Shown here piece after piece: positions 33,081 through 41,455 of a DNA stretch of 64,000 bases (positions within the stretch are counted from its first letter, which is position 1; each line of letters starts with the position of its first letter). The DNA lies in assembly GCA_030145245.1 (NCBI GenBank), contig JAQYWC010000056.1:1-64000 (forward strand), given 5' to 3'. The stretch is from Desulfobacterium sp. GTDB taxonomy: Bacteria; Desulfobacterota; Desulfobacteria; Desulfobacterales; Desulfobacteraceae. The notes below the pieces were generated by a model. That model searched no databases, was not told where the DNA came from, and saw only the letters and a program-made list of their open reading frames with translations. Position numbers and translations under genes: made by a program.

Positions 33081-36000
33081 ATGAAACGAAGAGAAAGAGA
33101 GATACCCTACAACTATACATCGGCCGATGACGACCAGGTCATCAGCCATCTGTTTGGCAAGGAGATGCTCCAGGATCTTGAGGTGCTCAGAAGCAAACGG
33201 AGAACCGGACGATCGGCAAGGCTCCTGTTCCGCTTCATGGGCGACATGTTCATGATCGAAAGAAACCCCTTCATCTTCCAGGAACTCCTTGACCACCCCC
33301 AACGGAGAAACAGCTTTTTCAAGAGCGTCAAGAAGGATTTGACCACCATAGAACAAGGCACAACAGACCCCAAGGTCTTCCAGGTGATCAAGGAGTGCAG
33401 AACCCATCTCTCCTCTCTTTCAAAACGTATCAAACAAGTGGCCAAAGACCGGAAAAAGGCGGTCAAGGCCCTGGAGGCAGTTACCGGACCGGACAGTGTC
33501 TATGTGGACCCCTTCACCCTCACGGCCCACACCACCGACGCCACGGACTGGCGCCTCTATCCCCCCTTTGCCGTTGTAAGACCCTCGGACGAATCCCAGA
33601 TGGGACCGCTGGTTAAAGCCATCAAGGAGCTGGGTCTCAACATTATCCCCAGGGGCGGCGGCACGGGACTTACCGGCGGCAGCGTCCCCCTGACCCGGAC
33701 CTGCGTGATGATCAACACGGAAAAGCTCGACACCATCCAGGGCATCCGCCATGAACGGGATTCATCCGGCAACGCCTTTGCCTGCATGGACCTTGACGCC
33801 GGTGTCATCACCGAGGATGCCATGGCCTTTGCCAAGAAGGATAACCTTGTGTTTGCAACCGATCCCACAAGCTCCTGGGCTTCGACCATCGGCGGCAACC
33901 TTGCGGAAAACGCAGGTGGCAAGACAGCCGTGCTATGGGGCACCGCCCTTGACAACATCCTCGCCTACCGGATCGTCATGCCCAGCGGCAAGCTCCTCAC
34001 CGTGGCGCGCCAGAACCATCCCCTGCGGAAGATCCTCCCGGACGACGAGGTGATCTTCGACGTCAGGGACGAAAAAGGTGCCCAGGTCGACCGGGTGATC
34101 CTCAAGGGAGACGAGATCCGGAAACGGGGGCTTGGAAAGGATGTCACCAACAAGACCCTCAACGGCCTGCCCGGCATCCAGAAGGAAGGATGCGACGGCA
34201 TCATCACCTCGGCCACCTTTATTCTCCACCCCCAGTATCCCCTGAAAAAAACCTTCTGCCTGGAATTCTTCGGCCAGGACATGACCGAGGCCGGCAAGGT
34301 GATCACCGACATCTCCAAGATCTTCAGGAACCGGGGCAACGAAGCCTGCCTCATCGCCCTTGAGCACTTTGACGAAGAGTATATCAAGGCCATCGACTAC
34401 AAGGCCAAGGCCGCAGGCACCGGCCGGCTCAAGGCGGTGCTTCTCATCGACATGGTGGCAAATACCGACCAGGAGCTCATGAAGGGTGAAGAAAAGCTTG
34501 AAAAGATCCTCAACCGCTACCAGAGGACCGAGCTCACCCCGGCCCGGGACGAGGAGGAGGCGGAACGGTTCTGGCGGGACAGAAAGCGCCTCGGGGCCAT
34601 TGCCAAGCGCACCAACGCCTTTAAGCTCAACGAGGACATCGTCCTTCCCATCGCCTCCCTGGCCGACTTTGCCAGCTATGTGGACGAGTACAATCTGGAG
34701 GAGAAGCGGTTCACCCAGCAGAGCCTGGTTGCGAACCTCATGGCCTACCTTGAAACGGCAGAGCCCCTGGAGGATCCCGACTGGCTCGTGGCCAAGGTCA
34801 GCCACGCAAAAACCCTTTCGGAAAAGGCCAGGATAAAAATCGCAAAGGCCTCCCGGGACAGCCTGGAGCGGGGCACCTATGCCGAGGAGTTCTATCTTGA
34901 GCTCCTGGAGATGTTAAGGGGATATACCCTTGTTTCCGAAACCCTCAAAAAGATCTATGAAGAGACCCTGGCACGGCTCATCGTCATTGCCACCCACATG
35001 CATGCCGGAGACGGCAACGTCCATGTGAACATCCCGGTGCTCTCCAACGACAGGGAGATGATGAAACGGGCCAGCCAGACCGCCGACGACATCATGGCCA
35101 AGGCCGTTATGCTGGAAGGGGCGGTGAGCGGCGAGCACGGCATCGGCGTGACCAAGTTTGCCCACCTTGACCCGGCCATCGTGGAGGAGCTCTCCCAATA
35201 CCGGCTCAAGATCGATCCCGAAGGCACCATGAACCCGGACAAGCTTTCGGAACCATCGGTGATGGAGCGGATCTTCACCCCGTCCTTCAACCTGTTGGGG
35301 CTTGAGGCCAGCATCCTCCGCTACGGAAGCCTGGGCACCCTGGCCGCCAACATCGCCAACTGCGTCCGCTGCGGACGGTGCAAGGCCACCTGCCCGGTCT
35401 TCTTTCCCCAGAAGAACCTCTTCTTCCATCCCAGGAACAAGAACCTTGCCGTGGGCGCCCTGATCGAAGCGTTGCTCTACGTCACCCAGCGCACCCGGTC
35501 CACCCAGTTCAGGCCCCTCCAGCAACTGGAACAGCTGGCAGACCACTGCACCATCTGCCATAAATGCCATACCCAGTGCCCGGTGAACATCGACACGGGG
35601 GAGGTGTCCGTGCTGGAAAGGGAGATCCTTGCGGAACAGAACTTCAAGCACACCCCGCTGCCCACACGGCTCAGCCTCAACTACCTTGCCACCCGGAACG
35701 AGCTCAAAAACGCAGGTCTGCGAAAGCTCCTGGTGGGCATGGGCGGCACCCTCCAGCGAACCGCATCACAACTGGTGGACGCCCTGCCCGACATCAAGCA
35801 GGCCAAAGAGCTGAGAACCGTTCAGATGCTCAAGGCGCCCATGCCGAAGGTACCCGGCAGCACCATGCGCAGCGCCCTTCCCTCCTGCGGCCCCAACCAG
35901 GTGATCCTGGCCGAACCGGAAGCACCCGCCCTTCACACGGTGTTCTACTTCCCCGGCTGCGGGTCCGAGCGTCTGTTTTCCGACATTGGCAAGGCTGCGG

Positions 36001-36683
36001 TCTACCTTCTCCTGAAAAACAGGGTAAGGGTGATCCTGCCGCCCCCCTATCTCTGCTGCGGATTTCCCGCCAGGGTCAACGCCAAGACCGAGCAGTTCAA
36101 CCGGCTGACCCTCAGGGACACCATCATCTTCAGCCAGATCCGGGACATGTTCAACGACCTTGACTTTGACGCCTGCATCATCAGCTGCGGCACCTGTAAA
36201 GAGTCGTTGGAGAATCTCGACATAAACACCATATTTGACTGCCGGGTGACGGACATTGCACGGTTTATCCTGACCATCAACCAGACCCTGGGACTGAAAG
36301 AGAACTACCTCTACCACGCCCCCTGCCACGACTCCCTCGAGGCCAAGGGCGCAGAGCTGCTCCTCTCCCGCTCCAAGGGCACCATGGACACGGTTCCCCA
36401 CTGCTGTTCCGAGGCCGGCACCATGGCCATGTCCCGGCCCGACATCTCCAACGCCATGCTGGACAGGAAAAAGGAGCTGATCCAAAGTGCCAGAAACGGA
36501 CAGACCGAGCAAATTAAGATGCTGACCAACTGTCCCTCCTGCCTCCAGGGCCTGGGCCGGAACCAGGATACCGGCATCGCTCCGGTCCACATCGCCTGCG
36601 AGCTTGCAGAGCGTTCCGGCGGACCCGCCTGGGAGAAGGAGCTCAAAAAGCTGATGAAGAACTCCGAGGTGATCACCTTTTAA
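33081..36683 (+). CDS. FAD-linked oxidoreductase with Fe-S and CCG domains
   Basis: A 1200-residue soluble fusion enzyme. An N-terminal region of about 130 residues (DUF3683-like) precedes an FAD-binding type 4 domain with VVRPSDESQMG and RGGGTGLTGGSVPLT. The FAD-oxidase C-terminal domain follows (ATHMHAGDGNVHVN and GAVSGEHGIGVTK). Two 4Fe-4S motifs are CVRCGRCKATCP and CTICHKCHTQCP. Two CCG-type repeats come last, one starting FYFPGCGS with LCCGFP, the other with APCHDS and CCSEAGTM. Relatives are D-lactate or glycolate dehydrogenases feeding electrons to a quinone or heterodisulfide-type partner. The ATG at 33081 is taken because an upstream in-frame ATG lies in the palindrome repeat. The stop overlaps the rsmE start. 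Confidence 0.88.
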   Translation: MKRREREIPYNYTSADDDQVISHLFGKEMLQDLEVLRSKRRTGRSARLLFRFMGDMFMIERNPFIFQELLDHPQRRNSFFKSVKKDLTTIEQGTTDPKVFQVIKECRTHLSSLSKRIKQVAKDRKKAVKALEAVTGPDSVYVDPFTLTAHTTDATDWRLYPPFAVVRPSDESQMGPLVKAIKELGLNIIPRGGGTGLTGGSVPLTRTCVMINTEKLDTIQGIRHERDSSGNAFACMDLDAGVITEDAMAFAKKDNLVFATDPTSSWASTIGGNLAENAGGKTAVLWGTALDNILAYRIVMPSGKLLTVARQNHPLRKILPDDEVIFDVRDEKGAQVDRVILKGDEIRKRGLGKDVTNKTLNGLPGIQKEGCDGIITSATFILHPQYPLKKTFCLEFFGQDMTEAGKVITDISKIFRNRGNEACLIALEHFDEEYIKAIDYKAKAAGTGRLKAVLLIDMVANTDQELMKGEEKLEKILNRYQRTELTPARDEEEAERFWRDRKRLGAIAKRTNAFKLNEDIVLPIASLADFASYVDEYNLEEKRFTQQSLVANLMAYLETAEPLEDPDWLVAKVSHAKTLSEKARIKIAKASRDSLERGTYAEEFYLELLEMLRGYTLVSETLKKIYEETLARLIVIATHMHAGDGNVHVNIPVLSNDREMMKRASQTADDIMAKAVMLEGAVSGEHGIGVTKFAHLDPAIVEELSQYRLKIDPEGTMNPDKLSEPSVMERIFTPSFNLLGLEASILRYGSLGTLAANIANCVRCGRCKATCPVFFPQKNLFFHPRNKNLAVGALIEALLYVTQRTRSTQFRPLQQLEQLADHCTICHKCHTQCPVNIDTGEVSVLEREILAEQNFKHTPLPTRLSLNYLATRNELKNAGLRKLLVGMGGTLQRTASQLVDALPDIKQAKELRTVQMLKAPMPKVPGSTMRSALPSCGPNQVILAEPEAPALHTVFYFPGCGSERLFSDIGKAAVYLLLKNRVRVILPPPYLCCGFPARVNAKTEQFNRLTLRDTIIFSQIRDMFNDLDFDACIISCGTCKESLENLDINTIFDCRVTDIARFILTINQTLGLKENYLYHAPCHDSLEAKGAELLLSRSKGTMDTVPHCCSEAGTMAMSRPDISNAMLDRKKELIQSARNGQTEQIKMLTNCPSCLQGLGRNQDTGIAPVHIACELAERSGGPAWEKELKKLMKNSEVITF

Positions 36684-37393
36684 TGAATCTAATACTACTG
36701 AAAGAGGACGACTTTACCTCGGCCGGCAGGGTGACCATCCGCGGCAGGCGGTTCACCCACATCCAGACCGTGCACCGGGCCGCGGTGGGGGATCAACTGA
36801 CGGCCGGACTCATCAACAACAAGATGGGTTCGGCCATGGTGACCCACCTCACCCCCTCATCCATTGAGATGGAGGTGACCCTTGACCAAACGCCCCCCCC
36901 TGCCCTGGATCTTACCTTAGTCATGGCCCTGCCCCGGCCCAAGATGCTCAAGCGGATCCTTCAGACCGTGACAAGCCTTGGGGTGAAGCGGCTCTACCTG
37001 ATCAACACCTGGCGGGTGGAAAAGGGGTTCTGGTCAAGCCCGGTCCTGGAGCCGGAAAGCCTTGGGGAACACCTGATCCTGGGCCTTGAACAGGCCAAGG
37101 ACACCATCATGCCAGAGGTGTTCCTCCGCCGGCTGTTCATGCCCTTTATAAAGGAGGAGCTTGAAACCCTCTCCCGGGACACCCTGAAACTTGTGGCCCA
37201 CCCCAAGGGCGGACGGGTCTGCCCCTGCCATCCCGGGCAACCCGTCACCCTTGCCATGGGACCCGAGGGAGGATTCATAGACAGGGAGGTTGAAACCTTT
37301 GAAAGGTTTGGTTTCGAAAACGTCAGCCTGGGCGAGAGAATCCTCAGGCTTGAAACCGCGGTCCCGGTTCTCATCTCCCGGCTCTTTACCTGA
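36683..37393 (+). CDS. rsmE: 16S rRNA m3U1498 methyltransferase RsmE
   Basis: A 236-residue SPOUT methyltransferase. An N-terminal PUA-like barrel (about 1-70) is followed by the knotted domain with ALPRPKMLKRILQTVTSLGV, AMGPEGGFIDREVE and the final LGERILRLETAVPV. It methylates U1498 of 16S rRNA using S-adenosylmethionine. Its ATG overlaps the stop of the FAD enzyme (TAATG), so it is translationally coupled although the functions are unrelated. Confidence 0.93.
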   Translation: MNLILLKEDDFTSAGRVTIRGRRFTHIQTVHRAAVGDQLTAGLINNKMGSAMVTHLTPSSIEMEVTLDQTPPPALDLTLVMALPRPKMLKRILQTVTSLGVKRLYLINTWRVEKGFWSSPVLEPESLGEHLILGLEQAKDTIMPEVFLRRLFMPFIKEELETLSRDTLKLVAHPKGGRVCPCHPGQPVTLAMGPEGGFIDREVETFERFGFENVSLGERILRLETAVPVLISRLFT

Positions 37394-37462
37394 AGGAAAT
37401 TCCTGTTAATCTTAAGCAAATACCTTGACAGGGAACCGGGAATATCATAGGAAACAAACGTT

Positions 37463-37558
37463 ATGAAAAACACAAACAGGACAATCACAGCAGCGGGCAG
37501 AGCATATTATTATTATTATCGGTATTATATCCGACTGCCCGAGGTGCGCTTATCCTGA
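37463..37558 (+). CDS. Tyr-rich leader peptide of tyrS
   Basis: A 31-codon reading frame (ATG 37463, TGA 37556-37558) that was not in the standard gene list because it is short. Codons 15-22 are five TAT (Tyr), one CGG (Arg) and two TAT (Tyr), giving YYYYYRYY. The rest is a short basic peptide starting MKNTNRT. An AGGA lies 10 bases before the ATG. It sits in a leader with alternative hairpins directly in front of tyrosyl-tRNA synthetase, exactly the layout of a ribosome-mediated attenuator: ribosome progress over the Tyr codons reports charged tRNA-Tyr level. The peptide itself is probably discarded. Confidence 0.85.
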   Translation: MKNTNRTITAAGRAYYYYYRYYIRLPEVRLS

Positions 37559-37614
37559 CATAATGTAACAAGATGAGATATAAGCCGCGGGCAGAGATGC
37601 TTCGCGGCTTTTTT
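37494..37614 (+). promoter_or_regulatory. Transcription attenuator of tyrS (alternative stems 1:2, 2:3, 3:4)
   Basis: Four segments can be marked. Region 1 is CGGGCAG (37494-37500), just before the Tyr codons. Region 2 is CTGCCCG (37535-37541), just after them. Region 3 is CGGGCAG (37588-37594). Region 4 is CGCGGCTT (37603-37610). 1:2 and 2:3 are each 7 perfect base pairs and exclude one another. The terminator AAGCCGCG (37582-37589) with region 4, followed by TTTTTT, overlaps region 3. Stalling on Tyr codons should cover region 1 and allow 2:3, which blocks the terminator. A ribosome that finishes the peptide covers region 2 and allows termination. The stems are read directly and the mechanism follows the trp/his/phe attenuator model. 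Confidence 0.85.
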
Positions 37615-37620
37615 GTTTTT

Positions 37621-37661
37621 AAGGGCCGCAGAAGAAGTTTTTCCTGCGGCCCTTTTTTTTT
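37621..37661 (+). terminator. Second strong terminator between leader and tyrS
   Basis: AAGGGCCGCAG (37621-37631) pairs perfectly with CTGCGGCCCTT (37644-37654) over 11 bp with a 12-base loop and a 9-T run. It lies 24 bases before the tyrS ATG. GCCGC in its left arm (37625-37629) is complementary to GCGGC in the right arm of the first terminator (37604-37608), so freeing that arm by antitermination may also open this hairpin. Confidence 0.75.
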
Positions 37662-37684
37662 CAAAAATCATGAAAGGAGCTATT

Positions 37685-38971
37685 ATGAGTGTACTGACTA
37701 TTCTGAAAGAGCGCGGTTTTATCGAAAACACCACCCATGACAAGGAACTGGCCGAATACCTGGAAAACGAAGGGGCCACCTGTTACATCGGTTTCGACCC
37801 CACGGCCGAGAGCCTCCATGTGGGACACCTGATCCCCATCATGTCCCTGGCCCATATGCAGAAAAACGGCCACCGGCCCATCGCCATGGTGGGGGGCGGC
37901 ACCGGCAGGATCGGGGACCCATCGGGAAGAACCGAGATGCGGCAGATGATGACCCTCGATACCATTGAGAAGAACATGCAGGGCATCAGAAAGCAGCTCT
38001 CCTCCTTTATGGATTTCGACCAGGACGGGGCGATACTGGCAAACAACGCAGACTGGCTGGCAACCCTCGAATATATCCCCTTCCTCAGGGATGTGGGACG
38101 GCATTTCAGCGTGAACCGGATGATAAAGACCGAAGGCTACAGGACGCGCATCGAGTCCGAAGAAGGCCTGAGCTTTATCGAGTTCAACTACATGCTTCTC
38201 CAGGCCTATGATTTCTGCAAACTCTTCGACAACCACGGCTGCCGTCTCCAGATGGGGGGAAGCGACCAGTGGGGAAATATTGTGGCAGGAGTGGAGCTGG
38301 TCCGCAAGATGCGCAGGGAGACGGTGTTCGGCATCACCTTCCAGCTGATCACCAAGAGCGACGGCACCAAGATGGGCAAAACCGCAGGAGGTGCTGTGTG
38401 GCTGGATCCGGAAAAAACCTCCCCCTACGAGTACTTCCAGTTCTGGGTAAACACCGACGACAGGGATGTGGCCCGTTTCCTGGCCCTCTTCACATTCCTT
38501 CCCCTGGAGGAGATCGAGGAGGTGAAAACCCTGGAAGGTGCAGCACTCAACAGCGCCAAGTCCATCCTCGCCTTTGAAGCCACCAGCCTTGCCCACGGCA
38601 GACAGGAGGCGGTAAAGGCCCTCACCGCCGCGGCGAGCATGTTCGGGGCAAGAAAAATCGGGGCCGATATTCTTCCGTCCAGCACCATCAACAGGGTCAA
38701 TTCCGAAGGGGCGAACCAGTTCCTGCCCTCCACCGCCATAGAAAAGGCCGAGCTTTCTGCCGGGATTCCTGTCTACCAACTATTTCACAGGGTGGGTCTG
38801 GTAAAATCAGCCGGAGAGGCAAGGCGTTTGATCACCCAGGGGGGCGCTTACATGAACGAAAATCACGTAACAGCCTTTGACCTGACCGTAGATACCTCCC
38901 ACTTGGAAAACGGGGAGATCGTACTCAGGGCGGGCAAGAAACGGTATCACAGAATAACGGTCAACCTGTAA
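37685..38971 (+). CDS. tyrS: Tyrosyl-tRNA synthetase
   Basis: A 428-residue class I synthetase. The HIGH-type motif is HVGHL in DPTAESLHVGHL and the KMSKS-type loop is KMGKT in SDGTKMGKTAGG. The tyrosine site region is QMGGSDQWGN. The C-terminal S4 RNA-binding domain is at about 360-428 (AGEARRLITQGGAYMNE). The ATG at 37685 follows AAAGGAG. An in-frame ATG at 37613 lies inside the leader terminators and is rejected. Expression is predicted to be controlled by the Tyr-codon attenuator upstream. Confidence 0.96.
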   Translation: MSVLTILKERGFIENTTHDKELAEYLENEGATCYIGFDPTAESLHVGHLIPIMSLAHMQKNGHRPIAMVGGGTGRIGDPSGRTEMRQMMTLDTIEKNMQGIRKQLSSFMDFDQDGAILANNADWLATLEYIPFLRDVGRHFSVNRMIKTEGYRTRIESEEGLSFIEFNYMLLQAYDFCKLFDNHGCRLQMGGSDQWGNIVAGVELVRKMRRETVFGITFQLITKSDGTKMGKTAGGAVWLDPEKTSPYEYFQFWVNTDDRDVARFLALFTFLPLEEIEEVKTLEGAALNSAKSILAFEATSLAHGRQEAVKALTAAASMFGARKIGADILPSSTINRVNSEGANQFLPSTAIEKAELSAGIPVYQLFHRVGLVKSAGEARRLITQGGAYMNENHVTAFDLTVDTSHLENGEIVLRAGKKRYHRITVNL

Positions 38972-38982
38972 AGCGCAAGAGT

Positions 38983-39047
38983 AATCCGGGGACACCGTAC
39001 TTATCGTTCAGGATACCTGACGAAATCAAGTAAAGTGTCCCCGGATT
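38983..39047. repeat. REP-like palindromic element
   Basis: AATCCGGGGACAC (38983-38995) pairs perfectly with GTGTCCCCGGATT (39035-39047) over 13 bp. Inside are nested arms TACTT / AAGTA (38998-39002, 39028-39032) and TCAGG / CCTGA (39009-39020). It fills the gap between the convergent tyrS and SDR genes. The GGGGACAC...GTGTCCCC form resembles hairpins mobilised by REP-associated tyrosine transposases. It may also terminate both genes. Confidence 0.65.
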
Positions 39048-39053
39048 TCAGAT

Positions 39054-39935
39054 TTACTTACCCGTTTTCACAGCTGATAAAACCAGAGTATCTAACAATC
39101 TTGCGGGAATAAGACGTTTCATTAAAGCCGCAATCTTTGCATCCCTGCCGACCACATAACGATGTTTTGGTTTTTTAGTGGTCAGCGCATGTTCTACCGT
39201 TTTTGCTACTTCACCCGGCTCCACGCCTTTTCTTTGACTGATTTTCTTCTTTGCCAATTCAAGAAGCGGAGAATATAGCTCTAAAATATCCTTGTCTTTG
39301 AAATTACACCTGTCTTCATAGGTATCAGTCGCTTTGTCCCAGATCTCTGTTTCAACGACTCCGGGTTCAACAATCGAAACCGGAACATTAAATGGGCTGA
39401 ATTCCAACCTCAGCGAATCCGTGAGTCCCTCTGCTGCATGTTTGGAAGCAACATAACTGCTCTGGCCGGGTACGGCAAAATAACCATAGGCCGAGCCAAT
39501 ATTTACAACTCTTCCACCGGCCTTCCGGATAAGAGGAATAAATTGTCTCGTAACCGCCATCATACCAACCACATTTACGTCAAAGACTTTTCTGATATCG
39601 CTTACCGGAACAAGTTCCAGAGGTCCGCCAAGCGAGATTCCCGCATTATTGACAAGTCCGTACAGACCATCCCGGCTTAGTTCTTCTACTAGTTTAAAAG
39701 CAGCTGAAATTGAAGCTCCATCAGTTACGTCCAACAAAACAGGAGTCATTCTGTCTGATGATTCCGATTGCAAAAATTCTGCATCTTCTTTTCTTCTTAC
39801 ACCCGCAAACACTTTAAACCCAAGCCGGTCAAGGTGGATTGCACAAGCCCTGCCAATACCGGATGAGGAACCTGTTATAACTACACTTTTGTCGTTATCG
39901 ATACTATTTATGGCTACTGATGCAGGTTTACTCAT
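39054..39935 (-). CDS. Short-chain dehydrogenase/reductase
   Basis: A 293-residue SDR. The NAD(P)-binding TGSSSGIGRACA is at about 22-33, VNNAGISLGG at about 95-104, and the catalytic YVASKHAAEG at about 161-170. Many relatives act on retinol, sterol or other hydrophobic alcohols. The substrate cannot be told from sequence. Lower G+C and looser codon use than its neighbours suggest that it and the acyltransferase upstream may be acquired. GGAG precedes the start, and the gene follows the acyltransferase by 34 bases on the same strand. Confidence 0.88.
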   Translation of the reverse strand: MSKPASVAINSIDNDKSVVITGSSSGIGRACAIHLDRLGFKVFAGVRRKEDAEFLQSESSDRMTPVLLDVTDGASISAAFKLVEELSRDGLYGLVNNAGISLGGPLELVPVSDIRKVFDVNVVGMMAVTRQFIPLIRKAGGRVVNIGSAYGYFAVPGQSSYVASKHAAEGLTDSLRLEFSPFNVPVSIVEPGVVETEIWDKATDTYEDRCNFKDKDILELYSPLLELAKKKISQRKGVEPGEVAKTVEHALTTKKPKHRYVVGRDAKIAALMKRLIPARLLDTLVLSAVKTGK

Positions 39936-39969
39936 ATCTGTTTTCTCCTTTCAGGTTGATTTTACCAAA

Positions 39970-41232
39970 TTACCCGATAAACAGGGTTGCAAGCATAAAA
40001 CCGGTAACCAGTCCTGCGGCGGACCATCTGGGAAAAGGGGTTACAACCAGCTTTGTCAATGTAATGGTGATACCCAATGACAGGGTTGCGACCATGCCGA
40101 ATTTAACCAACGCTGACCCATTGACCGACAAAACCGCATACTGCAGCAGGATGACAATGGGCATGTGTATGAGGTAAATGTCATAGGAGCACCGGGTCAG
40201 CAGCTTTCCCATGGCCCCTTGTGTGTTCCATCGTGTTATGCCGATGTTCATAAAGGCACAGATCCAGAACAGCACTATAAACGCCCGGATGCCCGCTATG
40301 GCAATGGACAATTTCGGTTGAATTGTGGTGGGGTCCACCCCAATAAGGATCATGGCCACCAGCAAGGCAAAGCTGAAAAGGCTTGCCAGAATAAGCCAGA
40401 TCCAGAATTTTCCCGGTAACGGTTTCAAAAGCCACCCACGTTCATGGGCATAGATCCCCATGATAAACACCCCTGCATACACTGGAAGCCGTGTGGGCTG
40501 GAAGGAGAGCACACACCCGAAACGCGCCCATTCCCAGTCAAAAAAATAGAGATTGCTTACAGCCGTCGGGCAAAAGATAGCCACGGCGAAAACTCCAAGC
40601 ATTGCCAGAATCTTTCCACGACCCTGGGGAATTACAGCCGGCTGATCTCCCGGACGGATTTCCGGTCCGGGGGGAAACAGGACCTGCTTAATCTGGTAGC
40701 CAACGGCGGCAATGAGAAAGAAAACAAGCAACATGGAAATAAACCATAAATGCCACTGGGTAAGGCTATCAACATAAGGCTTTCCAGACGCCCTGTCCGG
40801 AAAGTGAACAATACTGAAATCCGACAGGCTTTTCATCTGGAGAAGCCAGTATGAAAAGTAGCTGCGAGGTTCCGGTGTATTCACAACATGGCGGATGTAA
40901 GACATAACGGGATTATAAAAAAGTCCCAGCAGTATCAGCGGGATACCCAGTCTCTTAAGTTTTAATCTGACAAAGACACCGGTGCCTTGTTTTCTCAGGC
41001 CCGGCAAAACAAAATAACCGGAAATAAAGAAAAGCACCGGAAGCTGAAAACTATTAAGAATCACGATCAAGACATTTATCAGTTCGTTCTGGCTGGAATC
41101 GACAACGCTCCACCAGGGAACAATCGTGCTGTAGGACATGGATGCATGAAAAATCACGACAAAAACAACCATGAGGTATCTGATGTTATCCAGAAACAGG
41201 TATCTTTCAGGATAGGTATGGGCCTTCTCCAT
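39970..41232 (-). CDS. Acyltransferase 3 family membrane protein
   Basis: A 420-residue protein with about ten membrane helices and the acyltransferase-3 opening (YLFLDNIRYLMVVFVVIFHA, about 9-28). The family uses an N-terminal helix histidine to transfer acyl groups to sugars or lipids at the cell surface. The ATG at 41232 follows GGAGAAAA and is preferred to an upstream in-frame ATG at 41304 without a site. It precedes the SDR gene by 34 bases. Specificity is unknown. Confidence 0.85.
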   Translation of the reverse strand: MEKAHTYPERYLFLDNIRYLMVVFVVIFHASMSYSTIVPWWSVVDSSQNELINVLIVILNSFQLPVLFFISGYFVLPGLRKQGTGVFVRLKLKRLGIPLILLGLFYNPVMSYIRHVVNTPEPRSYFSYWLLQMKSLSDFSIVHFPDRASGKPYVDSLTQWHLWFISMLLVFFLIAAVGYQIKQVLFPPGPEIRPGDQPAVIPQGRGKILAMLGVFAVAIFCPTAVSNLYFFDWEWARFGCVLSFQPTRLPVYAGVFIMGIYAHERGWLLKPLPGKFWIWLILASLFSFALLVAMILIGVDPTTIQPKLSIAIAGIRAFIVLFWICAFMNIGITRWNTQGAMGKLLTRCSYDIYLIHMPIVILLQYAVLSVNGSALVKFGMVATLSLGITITLTKLVVTPFPRWSAAGLVTGFMLATLFIG

Positions 41233-41455
41233 TTGATTTTTTCTCCATAGTTTGACTGAACGGTTTCTTGTTGACGGTACTGGCGAATACAACGGGCGGA
41301 GCACTGGCTGTCCGGAAAAACACGTATCAGATAAAAACTAATTTTAAACTAAGCCAATGGAGTGTATGCAGCCGGGATGCCGGATGGGGGGATTTTTTTA
41401 TGAGCAGATCGGATGGGGACAGGCCGGCCACGGATGGCCGGCCCAACAAACGACA

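Noticed and set aside
37505-37528. TAT trinucleotide run as a microsatellite
   Set aside because: It is in frame within a ribosome-site-bearing leader ORF and interrupted by CGG (Arg). Tyr codons in an attenuator explain it better.
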